Source: Rotaria macrura
Taxonomy: Eukaryota; Rotifera; Eurotatoria; Philodinida; Philodinidae
Reading direction: 5' to 3'
NCBI GenBank assembly: GCA_900239685.1
Contig: OENT01000017.1
Span: forward strand, 248,001-312,000
DNA: 64,000 bases
The notes beneath the pieces are model-generated. The model had not been told where the DNA came from. It did no database searches and was given only the letters and a program-made list of their open reading frames with translations. The translations under genes were made by a program, and so were the position numbers. Numbering within the stretch: the stretch's first letter is position 1; each line of letters begins with the position of its first letter. Of the stretch, positions 1 to 12,205 are shown in pieces.

Positions 1-201
1 AAAAAGCATTTGTGTATAAATCTAAAGTCAAACTGACCATCAATTATTCTCTTTTTCTGTTTCGTGTAGTAAAACCCGAGGTAGCTATTCAAAAGATGTT
101 GTAAAAATAAAAAACCTAATCAATATGTATTTGATGACATCAAATGAGACGTGAATCATTTTTTTGAAATGTCATCCTATCATGATTCATTATCTTTACA
201 G

Positions 202-1272
202 ATTTTATGGTACGATTGATATTCATCTCGAACTTGAAGAACGTTTGGCTCGTTTTTTTCAATGTGAAGAAGGTATCATTTATTCATATGGATTTTCAAC
301 TATTGCCAGTATTATACCAGGTTAAACCGAAAAACAACATTTTTTCTTGTCTCAAATTATAAAATGAATTCTTGAAAACATGTTATTTTAGCTTATTCGA
401 AACGTAACGATATTCTATTTGTTGATGAAGGTGTCCACTATGCAATACAAAAAGGTGTTGAAGCATCGCGTAGTCATGTCAAATGGTTTCGTCATAATGA
501 TATCAATGATCTTGAACGTTTGTTAGCCGAACAAGAAATACTTGATAAGAAAAATCCGAAAAAAGCTCGATCAATAAGACGTTTTCTTATTATTGAAGGT
601 TTATATGTTAATTATGGTGATATATGTCCATTACCACGTATGGTAGAATTAAAATATAAATATAAATATCGTATATTTATGGATGAAAGTGTATCATTCG
701 GTACTATTGGACAAACAGGTCGTGGTGTTACAGAATACTACAATGTCGATCGACAAAAGATAGATTTAATTTCATCAACATTAGAATATTCTGCTGGTTC
801 AATAGGTGGCTTTGCTGTTGGCAGTTCATTTGTTGTTGATCATCAACGTTTATCAGCTCAAGGTTATTGCTTTTCAGCATCTTTACCACCATTACTTGCT
901 GCAGCAGCTATTGAAGCGTTAAATATAATGGAAGAAGATAATACACTATTATTTGAAACTATCATGGAAAAAAGTAAACATTTGCATAAAAAGTTATTAT
1001 CTATTAAAGGTTATATTGTCAATGGAGACGAAATATCACCATTGAAGCATTTACGTTTAACAAACGCATTGAATACAATTGGACGTTTAGAAGAAATAGT
1101 TCAATTTGCTCAAACACGTGATATAACAATTACTGTAGCACGATATTTAAACGATGAACATCTTTTACCTGAACCATCGATTCGTCTCATATTAAACGTC
1201 GAAATGAATGATGAAGAATTAGAATTTTTATGTACGGTCTTACAAGAAGCTCTTGTTAAAGTTACAACTTAA
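202..1272 (+). CDS. SPTLC1: Serine palmitoyltransferase subunit 1 (5' part outside or not visible)
   Basis: This is the non-catalytic subunit of serine palmitoyltransferase, the ER-membrane enzyme that condenses serine with palmitoyl-CoA as the first step of sphingolipid synthesis. Two exons are visible, 202-320 and 392-1272, joined through a 71-bp GT-AG intron that splits an Ala codon; they encode 332 residues to the stop. Landmarks of the PLP-dependent alpha-oxoamine synthase fold are [51 protein letters not shown] and [17 protein letters not shown]. The position where the SPTLC2 partner has its PLP-binding lysine here reads [10 protein letters not shown], without lysine, as expected for subunit 1. 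The first visible exon starts mid-codon after an acceptor at 200-201, so upstream exons (N-terminal membrane segment and CNYLGF region) are missing. I could not find the preceding exon in 1-200. A possible poly(A) signal AATAAA lies at 1436-1441. Confidence 0.93.
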
Positions 1273-1727
1273 ATCATATTATTGAAAATAATACGATCAA
1301 ATTTTGAACATTGATACAGTTCGATAGTCGTACGCTCGTTCGTTTGCCTGTTTTTTTTGTTTGTTTGCTTGCTTGTTTGTTTGTTTGTCTTTTTTTTAAA
1401 TGACACTTGTTTTTCTTTTTTTTTTTACAGAACTGAATAAAAAGAAACAGACATTCCTTCACCAATGTTGATAAAAATATGTATTACGTTTAATTATTCT
1501 TTTATTTAGAGACAAAATAATAGATCTTATTATGGCACAGACAGTTCTTCATGGGGTATTTCGTTTGATATTGAGATAATGTGAAAGAAAGAAAAAAAAA
1601 CTGCATGGATTGCATACGTTGCTATGTTTGAAGGATTTTAATGAATGTTTTATTTCTATTTTGTTTTTCGTTAAATAATTAACAGAGTATTTCTTGGATT
1701 GTATTTCATCTATTATTGATACATTCA
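1273..1727. other. Intergenic, SPTLC1 to epimerase-like gene
   Basis: This holds the SPTLC1 3' UTR, including a T-rich stretch with short TTTG tandem runs (about 1345-1430) and the AATAAA at 1436-1441. It should also hold the promoter and 5' UTR of the next plus-strand gene. No coding signal is visible on either strand; the minus-strand lysine-rich open frame here is only the complement of the T-rich run. Confidence 0.6.
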
Positions 1728-4005
1728 ATGGCAGATATGACAAGAACGAAAATTCTTATATTTGGTGGAAATGGATTTTTGGGTGGAGAAACAGCCGCGG
1801 AACTTTTAGCATTGAATACTTTTGATATTACACTTGTTAATAGAGGCAATTGGAAAGATTATGATTCAAACATCCGCATACGACCATTCGTTAAAACATT
1901 TACTATCGACAGGTGTGAATATAAATATATATAGGTTACAATTTATCGATGATTATCATCTTCTTTAGCTGATAAACTTCTCATATTTCAGAGAGAAATG
2001 CATGAAAATATGAGAAATAAAACTTATTTCAACTAAAAATGATAATCTTTAACTACTCGCGAAATAAATAGGTGAAAAAAAGAAAATAAATGAAATAGTC
2101 TTTTTTAAGATACAGTAAAAACAAAATCTAGAATAATTATTTTTTAATAGATCTGATTCATATGAATCAGATTAGATTTATTAAGAACAGAAACGTCTTT
2201 CTCTTGCATGTCTCTATTCGATGAGTCTTTGTCATAGAAGTTCTATAACAAATGATAACAATTATCACTATCTGCACAATAGCTAACAGATGAAACGAGA
2301 TAATGACCTTCAATTCTGACTGCTGAAAAATCGTACTTTGAATACAATGATTGCACATACACAGTACACATATATATGTATACCTGCCGTTGGTTGTTTT
2401 GTCATTTATATTGAATATCACGATTTGTATCTGTTATTATTAAAAGCTTAATTATAAGAAATCTATTGATTCTCTAGAGTTTCTTATGAAAAGCTGCTAA
2501 TTTGTGTAGAATGACAATGGAAGGTCACCAGATGTTTCACTTCCGATTTCCATCAGATCATCATGATTCATATGTAAGAGTTATATGCTTGCAAGATAGA
2601 ACTTATTAGCTATCTAACATACTACAAAAACAACACAAGCGTTTCAGAAATGTGGAATTATTAAAAATTTCTTAGTTTCATTGAATATGTTTTAGGTGAA
2701 GGTAGACTATTCTAATCGAAATACAACAGGATACTCAAAAGATTTTCTTAGAACTTGTATTAATTATTAGTATGATTTCATTTATTCTTGATGAAAAACT
2801 TCTTTCACATGAATAATAATATTCGTAATTATTTTCTATAGGAAATCGTCAGATGCCGTTGACAAGCTACGTTCATCAATTGGCGAAGAACATTTTGATG
2901 CAGTTATTGACTTTAGTGCCTATGATAGTGATGTTGTGAAAGATGCATTAAAAGTTCTTGAAGATCACATTAAACTTTACATCTATATAAGTTCAGATTC
3001 TGTTTATGAAGTAAGAATAAAGTCATTATGACAGTACCTATATATATATATGCTTGTCTTGATATTCAATATAGGTCTGTGTTCCATCGTCAAAAGATCT
3101 TTCTACTGAAAATGATAGTATAAGACCAACAGATACTGATGAATATGAACGATTAAGAAGAAAGGATTCTTATGGACATAAAAAGCTCAAGTAAAATTTA
3201 AATTTAAAAAATCTTTTTAATCATACAACAAATTTCGAAATGTAGAATTGAAGAAAATTTATTGCGCTGGCAATCGAAATCAAATAATAGTTGGTCCTAT
3301 GTCATTCTTCGTCTTCCTGATGTAGTCGGGCCGCGCGACTCAACAGATCGTTGGTGGTTTTATCAAATGTGGATTCAATTCTATTCATCTATACTAAAAC
3401 CACTTGAAATATCAACACATCTTCGTTCATCCTATGTCTATGTCAATGATGTAGCACGTTATATAACTTATATACTTTCAAAAACATTTGATGATTCATC
3501 AACAATCTTTTACAATCAAATACTTAATATTGCTTGTAGAGAAATCATATCGATCACTGATTTACTGTCGATGATAATCGATGAATTAAACTTGACCTCA
3601 TTACAGATTCCAATAAAGTATAATCCAAATACTGAAGCAGATTTTTTTCCAAGTGTAACACGTGGTGGAATTAATATTACCAAAGCTTTATCCAATGAAT
3701 TCAACTGGAAACCGACACCAATTCGACAGGTTATTCGAGAAACTATTCAATGGTATAATGATGCCTATGAATATTATCCGAATGCACGTTCCTCTATGAT
3801 GAAACGTATTCAACAAACTGTACTGAAAAGTGACGAACATGCATATGGGAAATTTCTGTTTGCTGTTAATCAATATGCAACACAAAATACCATCAAACGT
3901 AAAAGAGAAGAAGAAAAGAACATCATTGTTGTCGATCATCCATCAATGTATTCGGATCATGGTGATAATCGATCAGAAAAAGTTTTCAAACAAAATGAAT
4001 TGTAA
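1728..4005 (+). CDS. NAD-dependent epimerase/dehydratase-like protein (extended/atypical SDR)
   Basis: A short-chain-dehydrogenase-type Rossmann protein of 409 residues, from exons 1728-1912, 2842-3010, 3075-3190 and 3246-4005. The three joins keep frame and have GT-AG ends. The N terminus has the nucleotide-binding glycine motif ILIFGGNGFLGGETA after beta-1. Residues near 108-118 read IYISSDSVYE, the usual serine strand. DSYGHKK near residue 150 supplies the YxxxK catalytic pair. RLPDVVGPRDSTDRWWF resembles the substrate-side loop of UDP-sugar epimerases and CSP41-type proteins. The substrate is not readable from sequence. The lysine- and arginine-rich C-terminal tail (about residues 370-409) goes beyond the usual fold. 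I start at ATG 1728 because the frame upstream has no other ATG. Intron 1 is long (929 bp); introns 2 and 3 are 64 and 55 bp. Confidence 0.85.
2151..2172. repeat. Perfect 22-bp palindrome in intron 1 of the epimerase-like gene
   Basis: ATCTGATTCATATGAATCAG followed by AT reads identically on both strands. It sits inside the 929-bp first intron, which is about 14 times longer than the other introns of this gene. It could form a small cruciform or be the fused ends of a decayed element; no function is implied. Confidence 0.6.
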
Positions 4006-4162
4006 ATTTTTATGACTTTGTTCGTCTGTTTTTTTTTCTCTTTTATTTCGTTTACAAAATGAATGAGCATAGAACGATAACACATGAACGACGAAAAACA
4101 AAAAACAACAGCAGAATGTATTATATAAAAAACAGGAGCAATACATAAAGATTCCCTGGAAA

Positions 4163-5327
4163 TTACATTCCTGGTGGACCTAGAATGTAAGAAAATAGAA
4201 GTTTATCATAATATCCATATGATACGTATTAATTAAACGTACGTGCACCCATTGGAGGTGGAACAGGTGGCATTCTCATTCCCGGTGGCATACCACGTCC
4301 TGGTGGCACCATTTGGTTAAAACCAGGTCCGCCAATACCACGTACAGGTCCTTGAAGACCAGGAGCAGCGAAACTAGGAGCACCTGGCATAGGAGGTACG
4401 ACACCTAAGACAAACGAATTCGATCCTTTAGTAAGATGTTAGATCTATTCAATGAGTAAACTTACCACGACCAGCTGCACGACCAGCACCTTGTGCTGCT
4501 GCGGCTGCACTTGTTGGCACTCGAGCAATAGCAACTTCCTGTAAATAAGAAAACAAAAAGAAAACGTATAAGATCTTATCATGTCATCGATCGTCTTAGC
4601 TAACTGTTATCTATGTTAGAAATAGATTTAAAATGTAGAATCTTCAATATCCTCAGATACGACATGGTATCTTACACATTTGACTAATCGGTATTGATCT
4701 CTGATAGATTTATGGGATATGACGGTTACTATTTAGTGGTAAAAACCATTTTTGTGAGTGCGAAGAGCTGAAAAATTTAGCTTTACATACAGTTTCATCC
4801 TTTTTCTTCGTCTCAATGGAAATTTCTGCAGAATTCAATTACAACTATATCGAACGTGCCTCTTAACAATTAGAAATAGACTTTGTAATTTTTTGTTGTT
4901 GGATCTTGCATATGACAAACCTCTTTCGGTGGTGGTCCTTCAATGGTCATTGAAACAAGATGTTCACCACGTAATAAAATCAAACCCAATGGTCGTTGTT
5001 CTTCACGTTCGGCTTTGTCAGATTTACTTCGCACTTTACGAAATTCTTCACAATCAGCTAGAATAAGATTCATGTGTTTATCAAACGCTTTGAATGTTCC
5101 AACAAGTTGACGGCCATCTTGTAATGTACATCGCATGCCTATGAACGAAAAATTCAACGATATATATATATATAGATATATGAACAAAAAGGAATCTATG
5201 AAAACTGAACAATTAATTACGTACGATAATTGATATGTTGCAGCATTTTGCTGCTTTTTCCTTGTGTTGGCTAAAACATATAGAATTCAAATATATTCAA
5301 AATAAAATAACGATATAACGTTACCAT
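4163..5327 (-). CDS. SNRPB: Small nuclear ribonucleoprotein-associated protein B (SmB)
   Basis: Core Sm-ring protein of the spliceosomal U1, U2, U4 and U5 snRNPs. Exons on the minus strand: 5327-5325 (the ATG codon alone), 5270-5225, 5138-4921, 4538-4466, 4404-4243 and 4179-4163, giving about 172 residues. The Sm1 motif is [21 protein letters not shown] and Sm2 is [15 protein letters not shown], followed by the SmB-specific EGPPPKEE and VAIARVP. The Gly/Pro/Met-rich C-terminal tail contains [18 protein letters not shown], typical of SmB. The last small exon adds PPGM-stop, as in the tails of vertebrate SmB; without that splice the frame ends at 4229 with GARTFN, so both ends are possible. The first intron falls directly after the start codon. 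The gene is convergent with the epimerase-like gene and divergent from RPS29. Confidence 0.93.
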
Positions 5328-5702
5328 TTTTGTCGGATTTCAATCAATTAATATCTGAAATATGTGTGAAAAAAATGAATCGATTAAAAATTTATCTCGA
5401 CAATATTTCTTACAACATATTGTTGCTCAAACTTAACTTTTCTTTCTTCTATGTGTTGTCTACCAGGTTATGAGTGTAAGCCAATCATAAAAATCGGCAC
5501 GTCTGACATCTTTCGTCCGATATTTGTTTTTGTGCTATTCATTTCAGGAGGTGATTTGTCATACTGTAATATGGAGAATATGGAAGACTGAAACGACAAA
5601 TAAACATACACATCTTTTTCGGTGGACTTCTTACGAAATTTTTGTAATCTATTTTTACTTTTAGATCCATCTCTAATTTTTGATAAATATCATCATCTAA
5701 CC
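5328..5702. promoter_or_regulatory. Divergent SNRPB / RPS29 intergenic region
   Basis: About 375 bp separate the start codons of two highly expressed housekeeping genes on opposite strands, so this is the likely shared promoter. A pyrimidine-rich acceptor-like site (ATCTATTTTTACTTTTAG, ending at 5664) lies about 40 bp before the RPS29 ATG and may mark a 5' UTR intron or trans-splice site. I see no clear TATA box. Confidence 0.4.
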
Positions 5703-5940
5703 ATGGGTCATTCATCAATCTTTCGATCGCATCCGCATAACTACGGTCCTGGTAGCCGTATCTGCCGTGTATGCTCAAACGGTCATGGTATCATTCGTAA
5801 AGTAATGAATAATTCAATAAGCATAAACTAAATTTATATAAGTCTCAATTAATATTTTCAACTTTTAGTATGGCTTGAACATCTGTCGTCAATGTTTCCG
5901 ACAATATTCTAGTGATATTGGCTTCAAGAAGCTCGATTAA
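5703..5940 (+). CDS. RPS29: 40S ribosomal protein S29 (uS14)
   Basis: A 56-residue zinc-binding protein of the small ribosomal subunit, from two exons, 5703-5801 and 5869-5940, split by a 67-bp intron right after the conserved IIRK. The protein is full length for the family and keeps the landmarks [17 protein letters not shown] and [13 protein letters not shown], with the four zinc cysteines in two CxxC pairs, and ends in the usual IGFKKLD. The start codon context is ACCATGG, a strong initiation context. The second exon alone encodes the second zinc knuckle. It is head-to-head with SNRPB. Confidence 0.97.
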
Positions 5941-5981
5941 ATATCACAATTCAAAAAAAAATAGAAGAAAAAAGTATATAC

Positions 5982-5987
5982 AATAAA
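5982..5987 (+). terminator. Poly(A) signal of RPS29
   Basis: AATAAA lies 42 bp after the RPS29 stop codon, in a short A-rich 3' UTR. The position and sequence are canonical for a metazoan polyadenylation signal. Confidence 0.75.
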
Positions 5988-8900
5988 GTCCATCAACACA
6001 CAAAAATTTTCACAATCATTTTGTGTTTTCTCTTTCGCTTTGTTTTCTTACGCTTGTCGTTATTGTTCTTGTGCGAAATGATGGAATAAAAATAAAATCT
6101 ACGATCTTAAAAAAAGGCAAACATCGAACTTTTTTGAAGAATTCCCAGTTACTTCGTTCTTTTTCAATCATTCAACGATTGACATTATCAAAGTCGATAA
6201 AACTAAATTTATCATGTTGGTGAATGATATTTCAACTTTCATTGAAAATCAATTATGGAAAGAATTAGGATAGAAACTAACTAGCTGATAGATACTAAAC
6301 TAACAATTTTCATAGTACAGGATTTTTTCATTACTTTATTAAGTTCTACTAAGTTACCGGTTGGTAACTCAACGCAAAACATTGACATCATCTTTCATAT
6401 CAACGAAACTGCAGTAATATTTTCATAATAAAATTAATGCGCATAGTCGCTGGATTTTGTATCATATCTGTCTACATTAGAAATCTATCATGATCATAAC
6501 TAATTAATATATTTTACAGGTTTCAAATGTCGGAGATATATGAAAGATTAAATGATGGTTTATTCTTAAAACGAGTACAACATGAAATATTTGAAATGGT
6601 CACAATATTTCAAAGCCCTATAAGTGCTGTGTAACTAGTCTATAGAATAAATAATCACTTATCTATTTAAATTATTTTAGTTCAGACACAGATCAATTGT
6701 AGACTTTACTTATCGACCGAAAAATAGAATTTGGGCAAGTATCTTCAAGAAAAAATGAAGAAACAAAACTTGTGAAAAGTTGTTTTTTCTTTAACTTAAA
6801 ACATATCTATACAACTGAATTGTTAAACGTTTAAATCGCTGAATTTTAACAATAAGAAGCATGCAAACATAAACAGTTCAGCCGTAATACATTGATAAAA
6901 GAAACAATAACATGGAACTATTTTCAAGTATGGATTCAAAGTGACTATCTTTCGATGTGTGCCGAAGGGGTGCTGCTTGTGAAAAACTTCTTGTAGATTT
7001 CAAATACTCAAAGTATCCTTGGGATAGTCGAATGTAATGGGAGTAATATACTTACGATGTAAAAAAAATCGATGTTTCAGATCGAGTAACGCGAGATGTC
7101 TTGAACATCATTTTTAGAATGAAATAGAATGATTGCATGCAGTGTAAATCGAGCATTAGTTTGACTTAATTCTAGAACTATTTTTTCCCGATATCCATCA
7201 TGATCTTGTGCACTTTTCAACGAATCTTCTAGTTCTGATGGTAAAAAATAGAGAAAATTTAAAGATCATGTGATCGATACTTGCACAATTTTTCAAATTT
7301 TATGATTCTATGTGACTTGTTTTATTTCTTGAACGTGCAAGTAAAAACAACGAAGAGAAGACGCTATTTTGATGACTTCGATTTATATTTGAATGAAATA
7401 ATTCGGACGTACTGTTTTCTAAGCAGGTTTGTCTTTCTTTTTAATGTTTGATGAAAACGTCAAGAGCTGTCATTATTGTAAGTCAGTAGTCGCTTCCTAT
7501 AGTGATAATGACACAACGTTCCATCGATGATATACTAATGTTTTGCTGCTAAGATATCATGGGGGATCAGAGATTCATTTGAATGATGACTACGTGCAAA
7601 ATATGTTTTTCAGGTGCTCTATTGTGTGTTCGTCCCAACTTATCAATCTACTACTATTCTGTTAGGAATTATCATAGAAAAATCCACCGTTGATAAAACC
7701 AACTTCTAGATGTTGACCAGAGAGCTAATTGAATCATTTCTTTTCTAATGTATTGTCTACTGAAGACAAGATGACCTTTAAATCTCGAATTAAAATGTCA
7801 CTTCGCTTGTACTGAGGTTGTTTCGATGTAAAGTTAGTTGGACTATCGTACTTGTCATTTCCATTTGGATGGGATCGATTCCAATAAACTAAAATATGAA
7901 CGTCTTGCAAAACTCGACTACATGAAACATTGGTGAACTCTTCTAGTGAAGGGTGAGTCGTTCTCTTTTCTTATTAAAATTAAAATCTTTCGTACACAAC
8001 CGTTATCAAAAATAAATATAGACGTAGATGACTAAACTTTAAGGTTGACATATCTTTTGAAATCGCGGCTTCGTCATTTTTCATTATCACTTCGAGCTGA
8101 TATAATGGAGCCCGTTAAATAAATACACCAACGATTCTTCGTCTCATGTGTTCTAGTCTTTCGGTAGCATGACAAGTCTTTAAAAGTTATCTTCATGATT
8201 AATAGATCTCTGCCACGTAGAGTATCCTATCTAAAAATCGGTGTCCTGCTAGTTCTTCTTTGAACAGTTCAGTCATAAAAGTGCTAGACTGAGTCTATAG
8301 TTCCTTTCAGAAATGATGGTGGATCTTGAAGTATGCATGTCTATGTTAAAGGATACTAGAGCTTCTATGCCTTAAAATTCCCAAAGTTTGAATTCTCCTG
8401 CGGAGATTTCTATTCGTGTTAGAAGTTCGAGCATGTTTCTTATTATAAAACTGATTTTCGATGGTATTTCAATTATAAGAGGTTCATAATAACTAGTATC
8501 ATTTATTGATTGCATTGTAGACATTTTGATCCTTTCAGGATTGACAAGATGACAAACGATTTATCTGATTATGTATCACAGGAAACTTTACAGTGTAATT
8601 TTTCACGTTTTATAATGATACATTGGAAGGACATTCAAGGTTTTCTGTAGCTTACGAAAGAAAAATTTTATAATGAAAGCATATCATAGCTATTTCTAGG
8701 GTCTCAATGTCTCCTGATCAATATCTAGTTGTAGGACAGTGATTGACAACAAATGGTAAGACTTTGTATTAAGTATGATTCTAATCACCGACACACATGA
8801 TTGAATGAGCACTATACAGGAATACTGTTCTTCTAGATGATAACGTATCAAAAATATTTATTTAAAATTTTTATACCTACTGTTCGTTTCGATGGATTTT

Positions 8901-11667
8901 TAAGAAAATAGTTGACAGAGACGAATTTTGATTCACTATCTCAAGTAAGCCAACTGCTACATATTTAATTCAATCAGTGTAATACACTGCTGATATAGTT
9001 TATGTTGCATTCATATTATTACTTTCACCGTAGATGACTATATCAGATAGCTTGCTTGCTATTCTCGAAGAACAATCACAAAGAAAATGGTTGGAAATGT
9101 TTATTTTCTAAGCTAATCATTTATGCGTTATTTCTCTTAGTTCATTCTCTTTATCTGACGAAAATTAGTCTATTTATGTGGATGAAATGCATGATACAGC
9201 TTAAATGACGAAGCTGTTTTATATCTATTTTTATGCTATAGTATTAGTCGAATTACTGTAGAACTGATAAGTGCTAAAACAATTTTCTCATTTTCTATAA
9301 ACATAAAATAGATCATCGCGTTTTCAAATGCGATCAACTTGCAAAATGCTGAATCTTTCATTATATGTCAATATATCGAACGAAGTACTAATTAGCTATT
9401 CATAATTTCTAAGAAGATAAATTGACATTCACGAGTAAAAAACGCATGAGCATTCTGTGGCTGATTAGAATATAGATCATATCGTTTCTCTGGGAACATC
9501 GTCGTGAAAAAAAGAAAATCTCTTCCATCTAATATAATTTAATTAGGATTGTTTTAAATTAGTAGTTCGCTGCCAGTGATATACAAATGTTGCTGTTGAG
9601 AAACACAAAAAATTGTGTATTCGTCACCGTTGCCGACGCGATCTTGTCTGTAGGACTCAAAGTATCATCAAGTTTTTCAAAACATGTTTTGAACAATGTA
9701 CAAAAGTAATCGCAACCACTAATGTGTTTCTAGAGGAAAACTGACGACGAGAATTCATCGTTGTCAAAGCAAGAAAAGATTGTTTGCCTGAGTTTTCATT
9801 TAATTCAAAATAAATGCGAAGAATTGCGACTATTCTGATGCATGATTCACATCATTTACTTTATTGTGGAATATTTGTATAAACTTGGAAAAGAGAATTT
9901 ATTTGAAGTTTGTGGATTTCTTTTCGAAATTATACAGAAACAAAGAAATTAATCATTTTTATTTTCATGTCACAAATTTAACAAGAGTAGATTGACAGAG
10001 AGAAATAATTATGTTCAAGGAATTCTATTTCTTGTCGATAAGACACTCAAAACTGAAAATTATACATAGTGCATTGAGTTTTCATAAAGAATAAAATTCC
10101 AGTGAAAACTAATACATACTTAGATTTTTTTCCTACGAAATCCCCGCTGAATTTAGCTCCAGGTAGTAGCAATACGAAATCAAATTGTCATCTAGCAGGA
10201 AAGTCTTTCAAATGCATATCACATAAACATTGAATCTAACTGACATCCTCGAATGGAATGGAGTTGTTGATGTTTCATGTGAATAACTAGTAGAAAACTA
10301 AGCGTAGAACTCATATACTATGTTATTGATCACTGAATCATTTTTTTAATTACAAGTTACACTTTTACATATGTCTAGTTTGAGCAAAAAATATTTAATT
10401 CATTTTAGTAGAGAAGACAAATGACATAATATTGGTAACGGTTACTTTAAAGATATGGATGAATATAGGTCATTTTCATTATTGTGTTACGAGAAATGGC
10501 ATGATGAAATCAGTTTTATTCAACGATTACGCCGCTGATTAGAAAATGATGTGTTTGATTAGTTCACATGATGATGAATGTCATATCGATGTGAACTGAA
10601 TTGATTCGGTTAGAAATTTTTAAAAATTCTGTCGATTACATTTGGTTCTACAGAAGTGATATAATCTTTTTATTTGACTTTGATGGACGTTTTCAGTGAG
10701 ACGTAAAAAGACAAAAGTGTAATCGGAGAACGATTACCTGTCACTCGTAACTCATATATATCATTTCGGATATTTTTTGAATTCGTTTTGAAAACTAAGG
10801 AAGTTATAACATAGAAAGAGGATCTAATTAATCATACTTATGCTTTATTTTCTTTAAATATTTATTTCTCTTAGTTGCTATTGTCGATTTGTTGCTGTTT
10901 AATATATAATTCAGAAATATCCTAATTAAAATAAGATGTAGTTTGCTTTCTCTAGATTTGGTTCTGTAAAAGTAAATGTTTAAAGTTCGATCGGCTATGC
11001 GAGAAACTTTTGCAGTCCGATTCGGCAAACATGAGAACCGATCCAGTTTCTGGTTCTTACATGAAGACACGAATACTCATGTGAATGGGTGAGATTCGGC
11101 CTAAACAATTATTTTTTTGGCACAATACATTTTAATGATGATAGTAGAATGGTTAGCATTCTAGTCGAATTTGTTCACCATCTACATTATGGTGGAAAAA
11201 GAAATTGCTTTTCTTCCGTTTCGGATAACCTTCTGTCACGTTTTAGAGAACGAATCGATGAATCCTTATGATGCTGCTGCCACTATTTTCATCGAAATAC
11301 ATGTTTTTTTTCTGTATTTCAAAGATAACGTTCTAAATTTCAGAAAATGTAATACGAATGTTCACTATGTTGATCAAAGCAATCACAATGAGAGGTTCTA
11401 TTTGATCCAATGTCAAGTGAACTGCAACAAGTAGAAATATTTTAATTTTTCTAGCTAGATACTAGTTTCGATAAAAAAAGCAGAGCAATCTATAGTTTTA
11501 TATAGTTCCCTACGATCAGTTCGGTTGCACAAGGGGTGTACTATATATACATAAAGAGGAGCAATGCTTTCTCCAATTGAAAATTACAGATAGACAGAAC
11601 AAGCTATTGCTTAACCTGATACTCTTGTATAAGATTAGTTGTTAGAAGCAAGTCTACATATCACCAC
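5988..11667. other. Gene desert, left part
   Basis: No gene can be supported over 5.7 kb. Open frames are short and none resembles a known family. A short frame starting at an ATG at 6528 (34 codons, MSEIYERLNDGLF at its start), preceded by an acceptor-like ATATTTTACAG, could be a relic exon, but nothing continues it. Base composition is A/T-rich like the introns. This could be an old transposon graveyard or a decayed gene copy. A noncoding RNA cannot be excluded. Confidence 0.5.
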
Positions 11668-11900
11668 TCCAGGTGAATGAATCCGATCAGATCCTACGAT
11701 CCGATGAAATCCTATGGGAATACAGGTTGTGGAACCACTAACGGATCAGACGGGAGAAGCCTATTTTTTTATTTATTTACGAATTAGCATTTAATCCCAA
11801 TAATAGAGGCCTGTTAGATCATACGATGGGATTTCGTCGGATTAGAGAATCTCCGATAGAAACGTGATCGGATCCAATTGTCGGAATGATCTTTCTGGGT
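11668..11900. mobile_element. Degenerate MITE, copy 1 of the GATCCGAT-rich family
   Basis: About 233 bp rich in GATCCGAT-type words. The left end reads TCCAGGTGAATGAATCCGAT. The right end, read on the minus strand, is ACCCAGAAAGATCATTCCGA. These form an imperfect terminal inverted repeat of about 20 bp. The same end sequences and internal words (GAAATCCTAT, AACGGATC-GACGGGA, GATCGGATCC) occur in reverse orientation at 43532-43846. There is no open frame. I see no convincing target-site duplication. Confidence 0.6.
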
Positions 11901-11939
11901 CATGCATTCGTTTTTGATTTTTTTCTAAGATTGAACTAG

Positions 11940-12025
11940 TGCGTTACGAGAAATGTAAAGGTCTTGGGGTTTAAAATTCCGCTGGTTGGGCTGAGCTTCG
12001 GCTGACCCATCCGTGGTTACGCTAC
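11940..12025. repeat. GC-rich hairpin-bearing patch
   Basis: A locally GC-rich stretch unlike its surroundings, with GGTTGGG at about 11985 able to pair with CCCATCC about 15 bases downstream. It looks like part of a repeat or a small structured relic. It lacks A/B-box spacing that would make it a convincing tRNA or SINE head. Confidence 0.3.
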
Positions 12026-12205
12026 TAGATTGTGCTTTCATCACTTATACTTATTCGTACATTTTCTCAATATTTAAATTTTGGTGATGCTTTACTGAAC
12101 ATATGATTGATCTACCACAATTGTTCAAAGCGAATAGATTATTTTTTCAGCGTAAATTGTTATTGTCCTAGCATAAATTAAAGAAGAATGTATTAAAAAT
12201 GGGAG

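Noticed and set aside
60-90. Possible preceding exon of SPTLC1 ending ..KTRG
   Set aside because: The frame looks reminiscent of the conserved GPRG, but there is no GT donor in the needed phase, and the acceptor-proximal frame contains a stop.
1274-1465. Lys/Thr/Gln-rich frame on the minus strand
   Set aside because: It is just the complement of the T-rich and TTTG-repeat 3' UTR of SPTLC1.
10828-11434. Open frames of 60-87 codons in the gene desert
   Set aside because: Composition and lack of any recognisable motif or exon neighbours make them chance frames.
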